64,000 nucleotides of DNA from Streptomyces sp. DvalAA-43 (GTDB lineage: Bacteria > Actinomycetota > Actinomycetes > Streptomycetales > Streptomycetaceae). Where the stretch lies: NCBI RefSeq assembly GCF_900091725.1, contig NZ_FMBW01000071.1, forward strand, positions 186,001 to 250,000. Direction: 5' to 3'. This document shows positions 34,406 to 43,445 of this stretch, piece after piece. Under the pieces are notes generated by a model. The model saw nothing but the letters and a program-made list of their open reading frames with translations. It made no database searches and was not told the origin of the DNA. Made by a program: the position numbers and the translations under genes. Positions within the stretch are counted from its first letter, which is position 1. Each line of letters begins with the position of its first letter.

Positions 34406-35856
34406 GCCCGGCCCGCCTGTTCCGTCTGCTCCGTCTGTTGCGTCCGCTCCGTGCTCTTCCCGAACCGGACGCCGACCGTCTTGTCCTGCTCCTGGGACTG
34501 GGGCTGGGACTGGGGCTGGGGCTGGGACTGGGGCTGGGACTGGGGCTGGGGCTGGGACTGGGGCTGGGACTGGGACTGGGGCTCGCTGTCCGCCTGCACG
34601 GGGATGAACGCGGTGATCTCGTAACCGCCCTCGCGGGTCGTCTCGGCCGTCATGTCGCCGTTCAGCATCGCGACCCGCTCCCGCATCCCCGTGATCCCGT
34701 GACCGGCCCCCGGCGAAGGCTTCACCGGACCGGTCGGGGCCCCGTTGACGACCCGCAGGCCGAGCCCGCCCAGCACATAGCCGATCTCCACCTTGGCGGT
34801 GGCGCCCGGTGCGTGCCGCAGCGTGTTGCTGAGGGCTTCCTGGATGATCCGGTACGCGGACAGCTCGACCCCCTGCGGCAGTTCACGCACCGCACCGGTG
34901 ATCGTCTTCTCCGTCTCCAGGCCCGCCTCGCGCACATTGGCCAGGAGCCCGTCGAGCTGGGCGAGGGTGGGCTGCGGGGCGTCCGGGGCCTGGTAGTCCT
35001 CGGCCCGTACGACACCGAGGACCCGGCGCAGCTCGGTGAGGGCGGCGACGGCGTTCTCGCGGATCGTGACGAAGGCCTGCTCCAGCTCGGGCGGCGGATT
35101 CTCCACCCGGTACGGGGCGGCCTCGGCCTGGATCGCGACGACCGACATGTGGTGAGCGACCACGTCGTGCAGCTCACGGGCGATGGTGGTGCGCTCCTCC
35201 AGCAGCGTGCGCCGGTCGCGTTCGACGGCGGTCACGGTGCGCTGCACGGTCACCTCGCGCTCCGCCTCGCGACGGATCTGCACCATGGCCACCATGAGCA
35301 GGGCGAACGCGGAGGTCAGCGCCATGCCCAGGGTGGTGGTCCCGGGGCGCCAGACGAGGTTCTCCATGAACGTGCCGAGCAGCAGGGTCAGTCCCCACAT
35401 CCAGGCGGCGGTGCGCGGCCGGGTCCGGGCGGCGACGACGATCAGCACGACCAGGTGCGCGAAGAACGTGCTCGGCCCCCATGGCCACCCGTCGCCGCCG
35501 AGCATCGCGGTCACCGGGGTCGACGCGAGCGACATCCAGAACGCCCCGACCGGCCTGACCAGCGTCATCAGGACGCAGATGGCCGGAAGCGCGGCCATCA
35601 CCTCGCCGGGCGCGTGGTGCGTCCGGGAGACCCCCGTCAGGAAGACGATGAGCGCGGCCAGCACCACCGTCGCGTGCGGCGCCCACACGGCCCGCGCCCG
35701 CACCCGTTTCGGCAGCCACCGGATCAGCCGCGCGTCGGTCCGCAGCGACGGCATCGGGCGGTAGGCGAACGCCTCGTGGAAGAGGGCCTCCCGGAGGCCG
35801 CCTATCGCCCCCGCGGCCATCCGGTACTCCGGGCTTCTGCTCTTGGTCTCGGTCAC
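34402..35856 (-). CDS. DesK-type sensor histidine kinase with Ser/Gln/Pro repeat tail
   Basis: A 484-residue membrane kinase. Four or five transmembrane helices occupy residues about 60-195 (VVLAALIVFLTGV, FFAHLVVLIVVAA, LTLLLGTFMENL). The HisKA_3 box follows with H230 in TTIARELHDVVAHHMSVVAIQAEAAPYR. The HATPase_c domain has ALSNTLRHAPGATAKVEIGY and AGHGITGMRERVAMLNG. After the catalytic core a tail of about 65 residues contains QPQSQPQSQ-type repeats, unknown to me in this family. It is coupled to the response regulator. The tail probably varies in length between strains because its DNA is a tandem repeat. Confidence 0.93.
   Translation of the reverse strand: MTETKSRSPEYRMAAGAIGGLREALFHEAFAYRPMPSLRTDARLIRWLPKRVRARAVWAPHATVVLAALIVFLTGVSRTHHAPGEVMAALPAICVLMTLVRPVGAFWMSLASTPVTAMLGGDGWPWGPSTFFAHLVVLIVVAARTRPRTAAWMWGLTLLLGTFMENLVWRPGTTTLGMALTSAFALLMVAMVQIRREAEREVTVQRTVTAVERDRRTLLEERTTIARELHDVVAHHMSVVAIQAEAAPYRVENPPPELEQAFVTIRENAVAALTELRRVLGVVRAEDYQAPDAPQPTLAQLDGLLANVREAGLETEKTITGAVRELPQGVELSAYRIIQEALSNTLRHAPGATAKVEIGYVLGGLGLRVVNGAPTGPVKPSPGAGHGITGMRERVAMLNGDMTAETTREGGYEITAFIPVQADSEPQSQSQPQSQPQPQSQPQSQPQPQSQPQSQEQDKTVGVRFGKSTERTQQTEQTEQAGRA
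34491..34582. repeat. 6-bp-based tandem repeat (CTGGGA/CTGGGG) inside kinase gene
   Basis: About 92 bp composed of the units CTGGGACTGGGG and CTGGGG in an almost regular higher-order pattern of 18-30 bp. All units are multiples of 3 or 6, so expansions stay in frame and encode Gln-Ser/Gln-Pro. Confidence 0.9.
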
Positions 35857-35974
35857 GCTTCCACGGTAGGGGGCGGACAGGGGCCCGGTCGTCAGCAGTG
35901 ATACGGATCCTGCGCCGTCCGTCGCAAGTACTACGGACTCCTCCGCACCGCGCCGTCCCGCCGCGTCCCGGCGC

Positions 35975-36850
35975 TCACCAGGCCAGCTGGGCGAGCTCCT
36001 CCGCCACCACCGCGCAGGCGTCCGCCGCCGGGTCGATCAGCGGGAAGTGGCCGACCTCGGGCAGCAGCGTCAGCCCCACCGTCTCGCCCGCCTTCGCCGC
36101 CGCGTCGACGAACGCCTCCGCGACCGCCTGCGGCACATCGATGTCCGTGGTGCCCTGCACCACGGTGGTCGCGATGCCGGTGGGCAGCAGCACGGCCGGA
36201 TCGACGTGCGGGGCCCGCTCCCCGAAGTCCTCCTCGCGGCCGAGGAGTTGGCCGACCGCCCCGGAGCACACGCCGAGCGCGACGGCGGTGGCGAAGTCGG
36301 CGATCGGGGCGAGGGCGACGACGCCCCGCAGCTCCGGGGGCGCGGACAGCCGCCACGGCGACCCCTCGGGCAGTACGTGCCGGGCGGCGGCCCACAGCGC
36401 CAGCTGCCCGCCGGCGGAGTGCCCCGTGACGACGATCCGCCGGGCATCGGCCTGCGGGAGTTCCCGGGCCAGCAGCGCCGGGAGCGCGTCCATCGCCGCG
36501 GCGACATCGTCGAAGGTCTCCGGCCAGCGGCCCGCGACGGGGCCGGACCCCCGCTGCTGCGGGATCTCGCTGCCGCGCCGGTACTCGACGCTGGCGACGG
36601 CGAATCCGCGCCGGGCCAGGAAGTCCGCGAACGGCGACACATGCTGCCGGTCGTAGGGCGCCCGCCACGAACCGCCGTGCAGGACGACCACGACCGGCGC
36701 CCCGGTCCGCCCGTCGCGCGGGGCGTAGAAGTCGATCAGCTGGTCGGGGTGGCTGCCGTAGGCGGCGGATGCGTCGGGGGCGACCGGTGGATGCGAGAGG
36801 GCCGACTCGGTCTCGGCTGCGTCCCGATCACGCGCGGCAGAATCCGACAT
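35975..36850 (-). CDS. kynurenine formamidase-like alpha/beta hydrolase
   Basis: Predicted to hydrolyse N-formylkynurenine to kynurenine and formate. The roughly 291-residue protein carries the formamidase oxyanion motif HGGSW in VVVVLHGGSWRAPYDR near residue 60 and the nucleophile elbow VVTGHSAGGQLALWAA near 145. The catalytic histidine is in LLPEVGHFPLIDP near 268, and an acid is in TDIDVPQ. HGGxW together with GHSAGG is typical of eukaryote-type formamidases. The gene follows kynureninase and tryptophan dioxygenase in the same orientation, which strongly supports the role. The start is ATG 36850; the open frame continues upstream without support. Confidence 0.85.
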   Translation of the reverse strand: MSDSAARDRDAAETESALSHPPVAPDASAAYGSHPDQLIDFYAPRDGRTGAPVVVVLHGGSWRAPYDRQHVSPFADFLARRGFAVASVEYRRGSEIPQQRGSGPVAGRWPETFDDVAAAMDALPALLARELPQADARRIVVTGHSAGGQLALWAAARHVLPEGSPWRLSAPPELRGVVALAPIADFATAVALGVCSGAVGQLLGREEDFGERAPHVDPAVLLPTGIATTVVQGTTDIDVPQAVAEAFVDAAAKAGETVGLTLLPEVGHFPLIDPAADACAVVAEELAQLAW

Positions 36851-36971
36851 GCTGCTCCAACCGTCCTGTAGCTGAGCCCAACTGGCCTGACCTGCGGGGA
36901 CGGTACCAGTACGGAAGGCTTCCGTCCCCGCCGAGGACCACAACGGGAGACCGGCTCCCGCCAAGGTCCCG

Positions 36972-38207
36972 CTACCTCTCCGCCAGCACCTCGCCCAGCA
37001 CCCGCGCCGCCCGTTCCACGTCCGCGAAACCGACGTACAGCGGTGTGAATCCGAACCGCAGCACATCCGGCCGGCGCAGGTCCCCGACGACGCCCCGGGC
37101 GATGAGCGCGCTCATCACCGGTTCCGCGTCCGCGCAGCGCAGCGCGACCTGACTGCCGCGCTCCGCGTGCGCGGCCGGGGTGACCGGGGTGACCCGGCCC
37201 TCGGGCACGTACCCGGCGACGCACTCCAGGAAGAAGTCCGTCAGCGCCAGGGACTTGGCCCGTACCGCCTCGACCGGCACCCCGTCCCACACGTCCAGCG
37301 ACGCTTCGAGCGCCAGCATGGAGAGGATGTCGGGGGTGCCGACCCGGCCCCGTACGGCGCCGTCGGCCGGGGCGTACACGGGGGTCATGCCGAACGGGTC
37401 GGCGTGCGACGTCCACCCCGGCAGCGGCGAGTCGAAGGCCGCCTGGTGGCGCTCGGCGACGTAGAGGTAGGCGGGCGAACCGGGGCCGCCGTTCAGGTAC
37501 TTGTACGTGCAGCCGACCGCCAGGTCCACACCGTGAGCGTCGAGCCCGACCGGCAGGGCACCCGCGCTGTGGCACAGGTCCCAGACCGCGACTGCGCCCG
37601 CCTCGTGCACGGCGGCGGTGAGTCCGGGCAGGTCGTGGAGCCTGCCGGTGCGGTAGTCGACATGGTTGAGCAGGACGGCCGCGGTACGCGGGCCCAGCGC
37701 GCCGGGCACCCCGTCGGGGGCGACCGGGACGAGCCGGTGGCCGGTCATCCGGGCCGCGGACTCGGCGATGTACCCGTCCGTGGGGAAGGTCGTCGCGTCG
37801 ACGAGGATCTCGTCGCGGCCCCGGGGCGCCAGCCGGGTGGCCGCGACGACGGCCTTGAAGACGTTCACGCTGGTCGAGTCGGAGACGACGATCTGCCCGG
37901 CGGCGGCCCCGACGAGCGGGGCGATCCGGTCGCCGATCCGTTCCGGCGCGGTCCACCAGCCGCTCTCGTCCCAGGACCGGATGCGCAGCTCGCCCCACTC
38001 ACGGGCGAGGACCTCCTGCACCCGGGCGGGGACGTGCACGGGCAGCGCGCCCAGCGAGTTGCCGTCGAGATAGACGACGTCGTCGAGGGTGAACAGCTTC
38101 CGCCGGTCCGCGAGCGGGTCGGCGGCGTCGAGCGCCGCGGCCCGCGCGGCGAAGGTCCCGGACGTGGCGGCGGAGGATTCGGGCACGGCTGCGGAGGACT
38201 CAGACAT
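36972..38207 (-). CDS. kynU: kynureninase
   Basis: Cleaves kynurenine to anthranilate and alanine with PLP. The 411-residue protein has the N-terminal landmarks VYLDGNSLGALPVHVPARV and the substrate-side SWDESGWW. The cofactor-phosphate segment is VVSDSTSVNVFKAVVAA, the Asp contacting the ring is in VWDLCHSAGALPVGL and the PLP lysine is in VGCTYKYLNGGPGSPAYLY near residue 235. The ATG (38207) overlaps the end of tryptophan dioxygenase by eight bases. The N-terminus has a short Ser/Ala repeat. It is followed by the formamidase, so the three steps are co-transcribed. Confidence 0.94.
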   Translation of the reverse strand: MSESSAAVPESSAATSGTFAARAAALDAADPLADRRKLFTLDDVVYLDGNSLGALPVHVPARVQEVLAREWGELRIRSWDESGWWTAPERIGDRIAPLVGAAAGQIVVSDSTSVNVFKAVVAATRLAPRGRDEILVDATTFPTDGYIAESAARMTGHRLVPVAPDGVPGALGPRTAAVLLNHVDYRTGRLHDLPGLTAAVHEAGAVAVWDLCHSAGALPVGLDAHGVDLAVGCTYKYLNGGPGSPAYLYVAERHQAAFDSPLPGWTSHADPFGMTPVYAPADGAVRGRVGTPDILSMLALEASLDVWDGVPVEAVRAKSLALTDFFLECVAGYVPEGRVTPVTPAAHAERGSQVALRCADAEPVMSALIARGVVGDLRRPDVLRFGFTPLYVGFADVERAARVLGEVLAER

Positions 38208-39048
38208 GGCTGCGCGCCGTCCACAGCTCGGGGAAGACGTTCTTCGTGGCCCGCTTCTCCAGCCAGGCGACCCCGGCGGAGCCGCCGGTCCCGGTCTTCG
38301 AGCCCATCGCGCGCCGGGTGGCGACGAGATGGTCGTTGCGCCAGCGCCACACCAGCTCGCCGACGTCGGTGAGCGCCTCGCCGAGCCGGACCAGGTCCTC
38401 GTGCTGCTCGGGGTCGGTGTAGATCTCCGCCCAGACCGCCTCGACCTCGGCGGACGGTTCGTACTTCCGCGACAGGTCCCGGCCGAGCACGGCCGGGGGC
38501 ACGGCGAACCCGCGCCGGGCGAGCAGGGCGAGCGTCTCGTCGTACAGACTCGGCTCGCCGAGCGCCTTCTCCAGTTCGGCGTGGACGCGGGGCGCGCCCC
38601 GGTGCGGCACCAGCATGGACGCGGACTTGTCGCCCAGCAGGAACTCCATCCGCCGGTACATCGCCGACTGGAATCCGGAGCCCTCACCGAGGGCGGAGCG
38701 GTAGGAGTTGAACTGGGCGGGGGTGAGCTGGGCGAGCGGGTTCCAGGAGGCGTTGAGCGCCTCCAGCTCCCGCACCGACCGCTTGAGCGCGTCGCGTGCG
38801 ACGGTCAGCCGGTCCTCGCGCAGGGCGTGCGCGGCGGTCTCCCACTCATGGACGATGACGGTGAACCACAGCTCCATGACCTGGGTGGTGACCAGGAAGA
38901 CCATCTCGCCCGGATCGTCGGAGCGAGGGTGCTGGAGATGGGTCAGGACATCCGCCTGGACGTAGTCCTCGTACGGAGTCGTGCCCGCGAAGTCGAGGTG
39001 CGGGGTCTGCGCACCGGTGGCTTCGGGGTCGGGGTGGATCGTCGACAT
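38200..39048 (-). CDS. tryptophan 2,3-dioxygenase
   Basis: Opens the indole ring of tryptophan to give N-formylkynurenine, using heme. The 282-residue protein has the family motifs PYEDYVQADVLTHLQ at the start, EMVFLVTTQVMELWFTVIVHEW (with the distal-pocket histidine), FQSAMYRRMEFLLGDK and the proximal heme histidine region WRWRNDHLVATRRAMG near residue 240. It is first in the kyn operon and overlaps kynU. The 155-bp gap upstream should hold the promoter. The product chain ends at anthranilate in this operon; no 3-monooxygenase is present. Confidence 0.95.
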   Translation of the reverse strand: MSTIHPDPEATGAQTPHLDFAGTTPYEDYVQADVLTHLQHPRSDDPGEMVFLVTTQVMELWFTVIVHEWETAAHALREDRLTVARDALKRSVRELEALNASWNPLAQLTPAQFNSYRSALGEGSGFQSAMYRRMEFLLGDKSASMLVPHRGAPRVHAELEKALGEPSLYDETLALLARRGFAVPPAVLGRDLSRKYEPSAEVEAVWAEIYTDPEQHEDLVRLGEALTDVGELVWRWRNDHLVATRRAMGSKTGTGGSAGVAWLEKRATKNVFPELWTARSHV

Positions 39049-39202
39049 TGCTGTCTCCTCGACACGAGCTTCCGGGTAGCGGTCCGCCCCTTCCGTGAGG
39101 TGGTGGAGCTCCGGTCCCCTGTCGGCATCCTAGACGGACGCCCCAGGAGCGCGCAGACCCCGCAGACGTACCGCTCGTCCACGGGGTCCGGGGCGCTGCT
39201 TC

Positions 39203-39616
39203 CTAGCCGAGGGTCTCGGCGGCGGTCGGCGAGGAGTCGCGCAGGAACGTCGAGCAGCGCTCGTACTCCTCCTGCTCACCGATCGACCGGGCGGCCCGCG
39301 CCAGGGCGTGCAGGGCGCGCAGGAAGCCGCGGTTCGGCTCGTGCTCGAACGGCACCGGGCCGTGGCCCTTCCAGCCGGACCGGCGCAGCGCGTCGAGGCC
39401 GCGGTGGTAGCCGGTGCGGGCATAGGCGTACGACTCGATGACGCGGCCGCCCTCGAACGCCTCGTCGGCGAGCTGTGCCCAGGCCAGGGAGGAGGTCGGG
39501 TACTTCGCGGCGACATCGGCGGGGGCCGTGCCGTTCGCGAGCAGCTCGCGCGGCTCCGGGTCGTCGGGCAGGTGGGTCGGGGCGGGGCCCCCGAGCAGGT
39601 TCTCGTGGATCGACAT
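39203..39616 (-). CDS. DUF3151 family protein
   Basis: A 137-residue cytoplasmic protein of the actinobacterial DUF3151 family, function unknown. Landmarks are MSIHENLLGGPAPTHLPDDPEP, SSLAWAQLADEAFEGGRVIESYAYARTGYHRGLDALRRSGWKGHGPVPFEHEPNRGFLRALHALARAA and a helical end. It resembles a TPR-like helical repeat. ATG 39616 is the family start. In many actinobacteria this gene sits near fructose-bisphosphate aldolase, as here (fba is about 4 kb away), which may indicate an old association. Confidence 0.88.
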   Translation of the reverse strand: MSIHENLLGGPAPTHLPDDPEPRELLANGTAPADVAAKYPTSSLAWAQLADEAFEGGRVIESYAYARTGYHRGLDALRRSGWKGHGPVPFEHEPNRGFLRALHALARAARSIGEQEEYERCSTFLRDSSPTAAETLG

Positions 39617-39686
39617 GGGTTCAAGTGTGCCTGGCACATGCGTGCCGGGGTACCCGGGCGGTCGGTCGGTGCCGGTCCTCGGGCGG

Positions 39687-41219
39687 TCAGCCGGTGCCCG
39701 GGTCCTCCTCCTTCTCCTGCGCGGGCTCCAGGGGCGGGGCGGCGATTCCGCAGTGCACCGTGCACTCGGGCCGCGTCTGTTCCTCCTCGCCGGGCACGGC
39801 CGAGGGCCCGCGCACCGTCGCCCAGGCGATCACCGCCCCCAGCACGAGGAGCCCGGCGCACATCGGCATGGCCCGGCGGAAGGTCGCGGCGAACTCGTCG
39901 GGGATCCGGTACGCCTCCGGGCCCATTCCGGCGAGCAACGGCAGCGCGGCCACCGCGATCAGCCCCGCGGCGCGGGCGGCGGCGTTGTTGATCCCACTGG
40001 CGAGGCCGGCCCGTGCGGTGTCCACGGAGGCCAGCACGGTCGCGGTGAGCGGTGCGACCACGGTGACGAGTCCGACGCCGAGGACGGCGACCGCGGGCAG
40101 GACGTCGGTGAGGTAGCCGGAGACGGTGTTCGACCCGGGCCCGACCCGCAGCATCAGCAGCATGCCCGCGGCGGCGACCAGCGGCCCCGCGGTGAGCGGG
40201 ATGCGGGGCCCGATGCGCTGGCCCAGTTCGCCCGAGGCGGCCGAGAAGAGCAGCATCAGGACGGTCGTCGGCAGCAGTGCCGTGCCCGCGCCGAGCGCCG
40301 AGTACCCGGCCACCACCTGGAGCTGGATCGCGGAGAGGAAGAAGTAGCCGCCGAGCGCCGCGTACACGCAGAGGGTGATGATGTTGACGACGGTGAACTG
40401 CCGGGACGCGAAGACCGAGGGCGGCAGCATCGGTGCCGCCCGGGTGCGCTCCACCCGTACGAAGACCGCCCCGAGCAGGCCCCCGCCGACCGCCGCCCCG
40501 ATCACCACCGCGGACGCCCCCTGCCCCGGTGCCTCGATCAGCGCGTAGGTCACCAGGGCGAGGGCGAGCGCCCCGAGCACGGCACCCAGCACGTCGAAGC
40601 GCCCGTGCGCGTGCGGATCGCGCGACTCCGGTACGTGGCGCAGCGCCACCGGCACGCAGACCACGGCGAGCGGCACATTGAGCAGGAACACCCACCGCCA
40701 GCCCGGCCCGTCGACCAGCCATCCGCCGACGAACGGCCCGATGGCGGCCCCGACCCCGCCGAGCCCCGACCACAGCCCGACCGCGCGGGCCCGGTCGTCG
40801 GGGTGGAAGCTCGCCTGGATCAGGGCCAGCGAACCGGGCGTGAGGAGCGCCCCGCCGATGCCCTGGAGGGCGCGGGCACAGATCAGCACGGCGGCGTTCG
40901 GTGCCAGGCCGCACAGCACGGACGCGGAGGCGAACCAGACGACGCCGACGACGAAGACCCGCCGCCGCCCGTACCGGTCGCCCAGGGCGCCGCCGAGGAG
41001 GATCAGCCCGGCGAGGGTCAGCATGTAGGCGTTGACGGTCCACTGGAGGGCGGCCAGGTCGGTGCCGAGGTCCTTGCCGATACGGGGCAGGGCCACGTTG
41101 ATGACGGTGGAGTCCAGCATGGCCATGCTGGAGCCGAGGACGGTGGTGAGGACCACCCAGCGTCCGGCGGCGGAGGCGACCCGGATGGCTCCCGTCTCGG
41201 CTGCGTCAGGCACAGGCAT
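39687..41219 (-). CDS. DHA2-family MFS drug exporter (14 TM)
   Basis: A proton-driven multidrug exporter of the EmrB/QacA group, about 510 residues with 14 predicted membrane helices. The motifs are LDSTVINVALPRIGKDLG in helix 1, the loop GDRYGRRRVFVVGV (motif A) and LQGIGGALLTPGSLALI (motif C, antiporter). The C-terminus is cytoplasmic, acidic, and has an odd CTVHCG pair. Two Met starts are possible (41219, 41255); 41219 gives the normal short N-terminus. No regulator is adjacent. The substrate cannot be predicted. Confidence 0.9.
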   Translation of the reverse strand: MPVPDAAETGAIRVASAAGRWVVLTTVLGSSMAMLDSTVINVALPRIGKDLGTDLAALQWTVNAYMLTLAGLILLGGALGDRYGRRRVFVVGVVWFASASVLCGLAPNAAVLICARALQGIGGALLTPGSLALIQASFHPDDRARAVGLWSGLGGVGAAIGPFVGGWLVDGPGWRWVFLLNVPLAVVCVPVALRHVPESRDPHAHGRFDVLGAVLGALALALVTYALIEAPGQGASAVVIGAAVGGGLLGAVFVRVERTRAAPMLPPSVFASRQFTVVNIITLCVYAALGGYFFLSAIQLQVVAGYSALGAGTALLPTTVLMLLFSAASGELGQRIGPRIPLTAGPLVAAAGMLLMLRVGPGSNTVSGYLTDVLPAVAVLGVGLVTVVAPLTATVLASVDTARAGLASGINNAAARAAGLIAVAALPLLAGMGPEAYRIPDEFAATFRRAMPMCAGLLVLGAVIAWATVRGPSAVPGEEEQTRPECTVHCGIAAPPLEPAQEKEEDPGTG

Positions 41220-41342
41220 ACGAGCAGCATCCCCGCTCCGTGCCGGGAGGGCCATCGGGGCGGGGAAACCGGCGCAGGGATCAACCGGTCGGACCGGCTG
41301 ATCAGGCCGGCGCCGGTCAGCCGCCCAGCCGGCCAACCGCCC

Positions 41343-41376
41343 AGCCGGTCAGCCGGTCAGCCGGTCAGCCGGTCAG
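41343..41376. repeat. 8-bp tandem repeat AGCCGGTC, four copies
   Basis: Four head-to-tail copies at 41343-41374. The stop codon of the ankyrin gene (41365-41367) falls inside the array. Diverged half-units (CAGCCGCC, CGGCCAAC) extend upstream to about 41300. Confidence 0.85.
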
Positions 41377-42168
41377 GTCGACCGAGGGGCGGCTGTCGCC
41401 CGTGCCGTTCCAGTGCACGCGGAATCCGGCTTCCCGGAACGCCCCGACGACGAGCCCACCGGCCCGTTCCATCGTCCGGGGGCTGCCGTCCGGGGCGCCC
41501 CAGAACGCCAGCAGGAGGTGCCCCGTCCTCCGGGCCCGTGCGGCGTCCTGGCGCGTGTAGTAGCAGAACCCGACGAGGCCGTCCGGCCCCCCGGCCCGTT
41601 CCCCGGCGGCCTCGGAGCAGTCGTCGAAGCCGTCGGACTGGGTGGTGCCGGCATCGGCGAGCGCGACGAACCCCGCCGCTTCCAGTCCGTCCAGCACCGC
41701 GCCGATCCGCTTCTCCGCCGCGCGCCACTCCGCCCGCGACAGCCTCCGCTCCGGCACCGGCTCCGCCTCGCCCGGGGCCGGAGGCGCGGCCCCGGCGGCG
41801 GCCGCCAGGAGCGCGGCGACCTCCGGGACCCAGGCGTTGACGGTGATGTGGTTGCCGTGGCCGTCGGTGACATCGGGATCCGCCCCGCGGGCGATCAGCA
41901 GCTCGACCGCCTCGGGCGACTGCGAGAACTCGGCGGCGAGATACAGGGCGGTACGCCCGTCACCGCCCGGCTGCTCGACGGGCGCCCCGGCGTCCAGCAG
42001 CGCGGCGAGGACGGCGGCCGCACGGGCCGGATCCGCCTCGGCCCCCATCGCGGCCCGGTGCAGCGGGCTCCACCCGTACGCGTCGACCGCGGTGACATCG
42101 CATCCGGCGTCCAGGGCGGCCCGTACCGCGGCGACATCACCGTGCTGCGCGGCCTCGAAAACATCCAT
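41365..42168 (-). CDS. ankyrin-repeat protein with C-terminal DUF domain
   Basis: A 267-residue cytoplasmic protein. Ankyrin repeats fill residues 1-120 (MDVFEAAQHGDVAAVRAALDAGCDVTAVDAYGWSPLHRAAM; GRTALYLAAEFSQSPEAVELLIARGADPDVTDGHGN), about three units. After an Ala/Pro linker the C-terminal 125 residues (RRLSRAEWRAAEKRIGAVLDGLEAAGFVALADAG; GLVGFCYYTRQDAARARRTGHLLLAFWGAPDG) form a separate domain resembling the DUF6891-type tail seen after ankyrin repeats in actinobacteria. The role is probably protein-protein binding. It ends inside a tandem repeat and lies 10 bp after the PatB-type enzyme gene in the same direction. Confidence 0.82.
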   Translation of the reverse strand: MDVFEAAQHGDVAAVRAALDAGCDVTAVDAYGWSPLHRAAMGAEADPARAAAVLAALLDAGAPVEQPGGDGRTALYLAAEFSQSPEAVELLIARGADPDVTDGHGNHITVNAWVPEVAALLAAAAGAAPPAPGEAEPVPERRLSRAEWRAAEKRIGAVLDGLEAAGFVALADAGTTQSDGFDDCSEAAGERAGGPDGLVGFCYYTRQDAARARRTGHLLLAFWGAPDGSPRTMERAGGLVVGAFREAGFRVHWNGTGDSRPSVDLTG

Positions 42169-42178
42169 CGGCGGCGGC

Positions 42179-43354
42179 CTACGACGCCCGTGCCGTCACG
42201 GCCCGTACGCCCCGGATCAGCGCCTCGACCCCGGCCTCCGCCTTTGCGCGCGGGCACCCCACGTTCAGCCGTACGAAGCCCTCCGCGCCGTACACCCCGC
42301 CCGGCATCACCGCGACCTTCTCCCGCTCGATCAGCACCCGCTGCAAGGCCTCGTCGCCCTCGACACCCGCGGGCCGCAGATCGATCCAGGCCAGATAACC
42401 GGCCTGCGGCGGCTGCCACCCCAGCTCCGGGAACGCCTCGTTCAGCCGCCGCGCGACCAGCGCCAGGTTCCCGGCGACATACCCCCGGAGCGCGTCCAGC
42501 CACTCCGCCGACTCCCGGTACGCGGCGATGTGCGCGGTCAGCGACAGCACCGCCGGGGAGGCGAGCCCCTCGGCGGTCTCCATCCGGCGCAGGAACTCCG
42601 CCCGGTCGGCCGGATCGCCGATCAGCCCGTACGAACCGGTCAGCGCCGGGAAGTTGAACGCCTTCGACGCGGAGGTGATCAGCGCCCAGCGCCCCTCGCC
42701 ACCGACCCGCGTCCACGGCACATGCGCATACCCGTCGTGCACGAAGTCCGCGTGTATCTCGTCGCTGATCACCGCGACCCCGTGCCGTGCGGCGAGCGAC
42801 GCCATGGCGCCCAGCTCGGCCTCCGTCCACACCCGGCCCGTCGGATTGTGCGGCGAACACAGGACCAGGACCTTGCTGTCGGGTCGGGCGAGCTCGCGCT
42901 CCAGCGCCGCCCCGTCCCCCACCGGCACGCCCCGCAGCTCCCGCCCGAGCCCGGTGACCGCCTTGCGGAAGCCGTCGTACGTGGGGGTGTGGACGACCAC
43001 GCCCTCGCCCTCCGAGGTCCACATCTGGAGCAGCTGCGAGAGCTGGCTGAGCACGGAGGGCCCGTACACCAGCTGCCCGGTGTCCACCTCCGTGCCGTAC
43101 CGCGTCGCGTACCAGTGGGCTATCGCCGAGCGGAAGTCGTCCTGCCGCCAGTCCGTGTAGCCGAACACTCCGTGGTCGAGACGGGAGCGCAGGGCGTCCA
43201 GCACCTGCGGGGCGGTCTCGAAGTCCATGTCGGAGATGGTGAACGGCAGCAGCCCGTCCACCCCGAACCGGTCCGCCACCCCGTCCCACTGGACACACCA
43301 GGTGCCCCGGCGGTCGACGACGGTGTCGAAGTCATAGCGCGCGCTGGAACCCAC
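42179..43354 (-). CDS. MalY/PatB-family C-S lyase or aminotransferase
   Basis: A fold-type I PLP enzyme of 391 residues. Cues for the MalY/PatB group are the beginning DFDTVVDRRGTWCVQWDGVADRFGVDGLLPFTISDMDFETAP (including the diagnostic ISDMDF) and FGYTDW. The PLP lysine is in LITSASKAFNFPALTGSYGLIGD near residue 235, and the ring-contacting Asp is in VISDEIHADFVHDG. Family members are cystathionine beta-lyases, so a role in methionine or sulfur metabolism is likely. It is co-oriented with the ankyrin gene. The start is ATG at 43354. Confidence 0.9.
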   Translation of the reverse strand: MGSSARYDFDTVVDRRGTWCVQWDGVADRFGVDGLLPFTISDMDFETAPQVLDALRSRLDHGVFGYTDWRQDDFRSAIAHWYATRYGTEVDTGQLVYGPSVLSQLSQLLQMWTSEGEGVVVHTPTYDGFRKAVTGLGRELRGVPVGDGAALERELARPDSKVLVLCSPHNPTGRVWTEAELGAMASLAARHGVAVISDEIHADFVHDGYAHVPWTRVGGEGRWALITSASKAFNFPALTGSYGLIGDPADRAEFLRRMETAEGLASPAVLSLTAHIAAYRESAEWLDALRGYVAGNLALVARRLNEAFPELGWQPPQAGYLAWIDLRPAGVEGDEALQRVLIEREKVAVMPGGVYGAEGFVRLNVGCPRAKAEAGVEALIRGVRAVTARAS

Positions 43355-43387
43355 AGCGACCCCTTATGCAATGCGTCTGTCGGATAT

Positions 43388-43427
43388 GCCGTGGGCCCGG
43401 CACCCCACGGGGTACCGGGCCCACGGC
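43388..43427 (-). terminator. fba terminator hairpin
   Basis: GCCGTGGGCCCGG (43388-43400) pairs perfectly with CCGGGCCCACGGC (43415-43427), with an inner ACCCC/GGGGT stem, 18 bp after the fba stop. Confidence 0.85.
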
Positions 43428-43445
43428 CACACTTCGTACCGGCTG

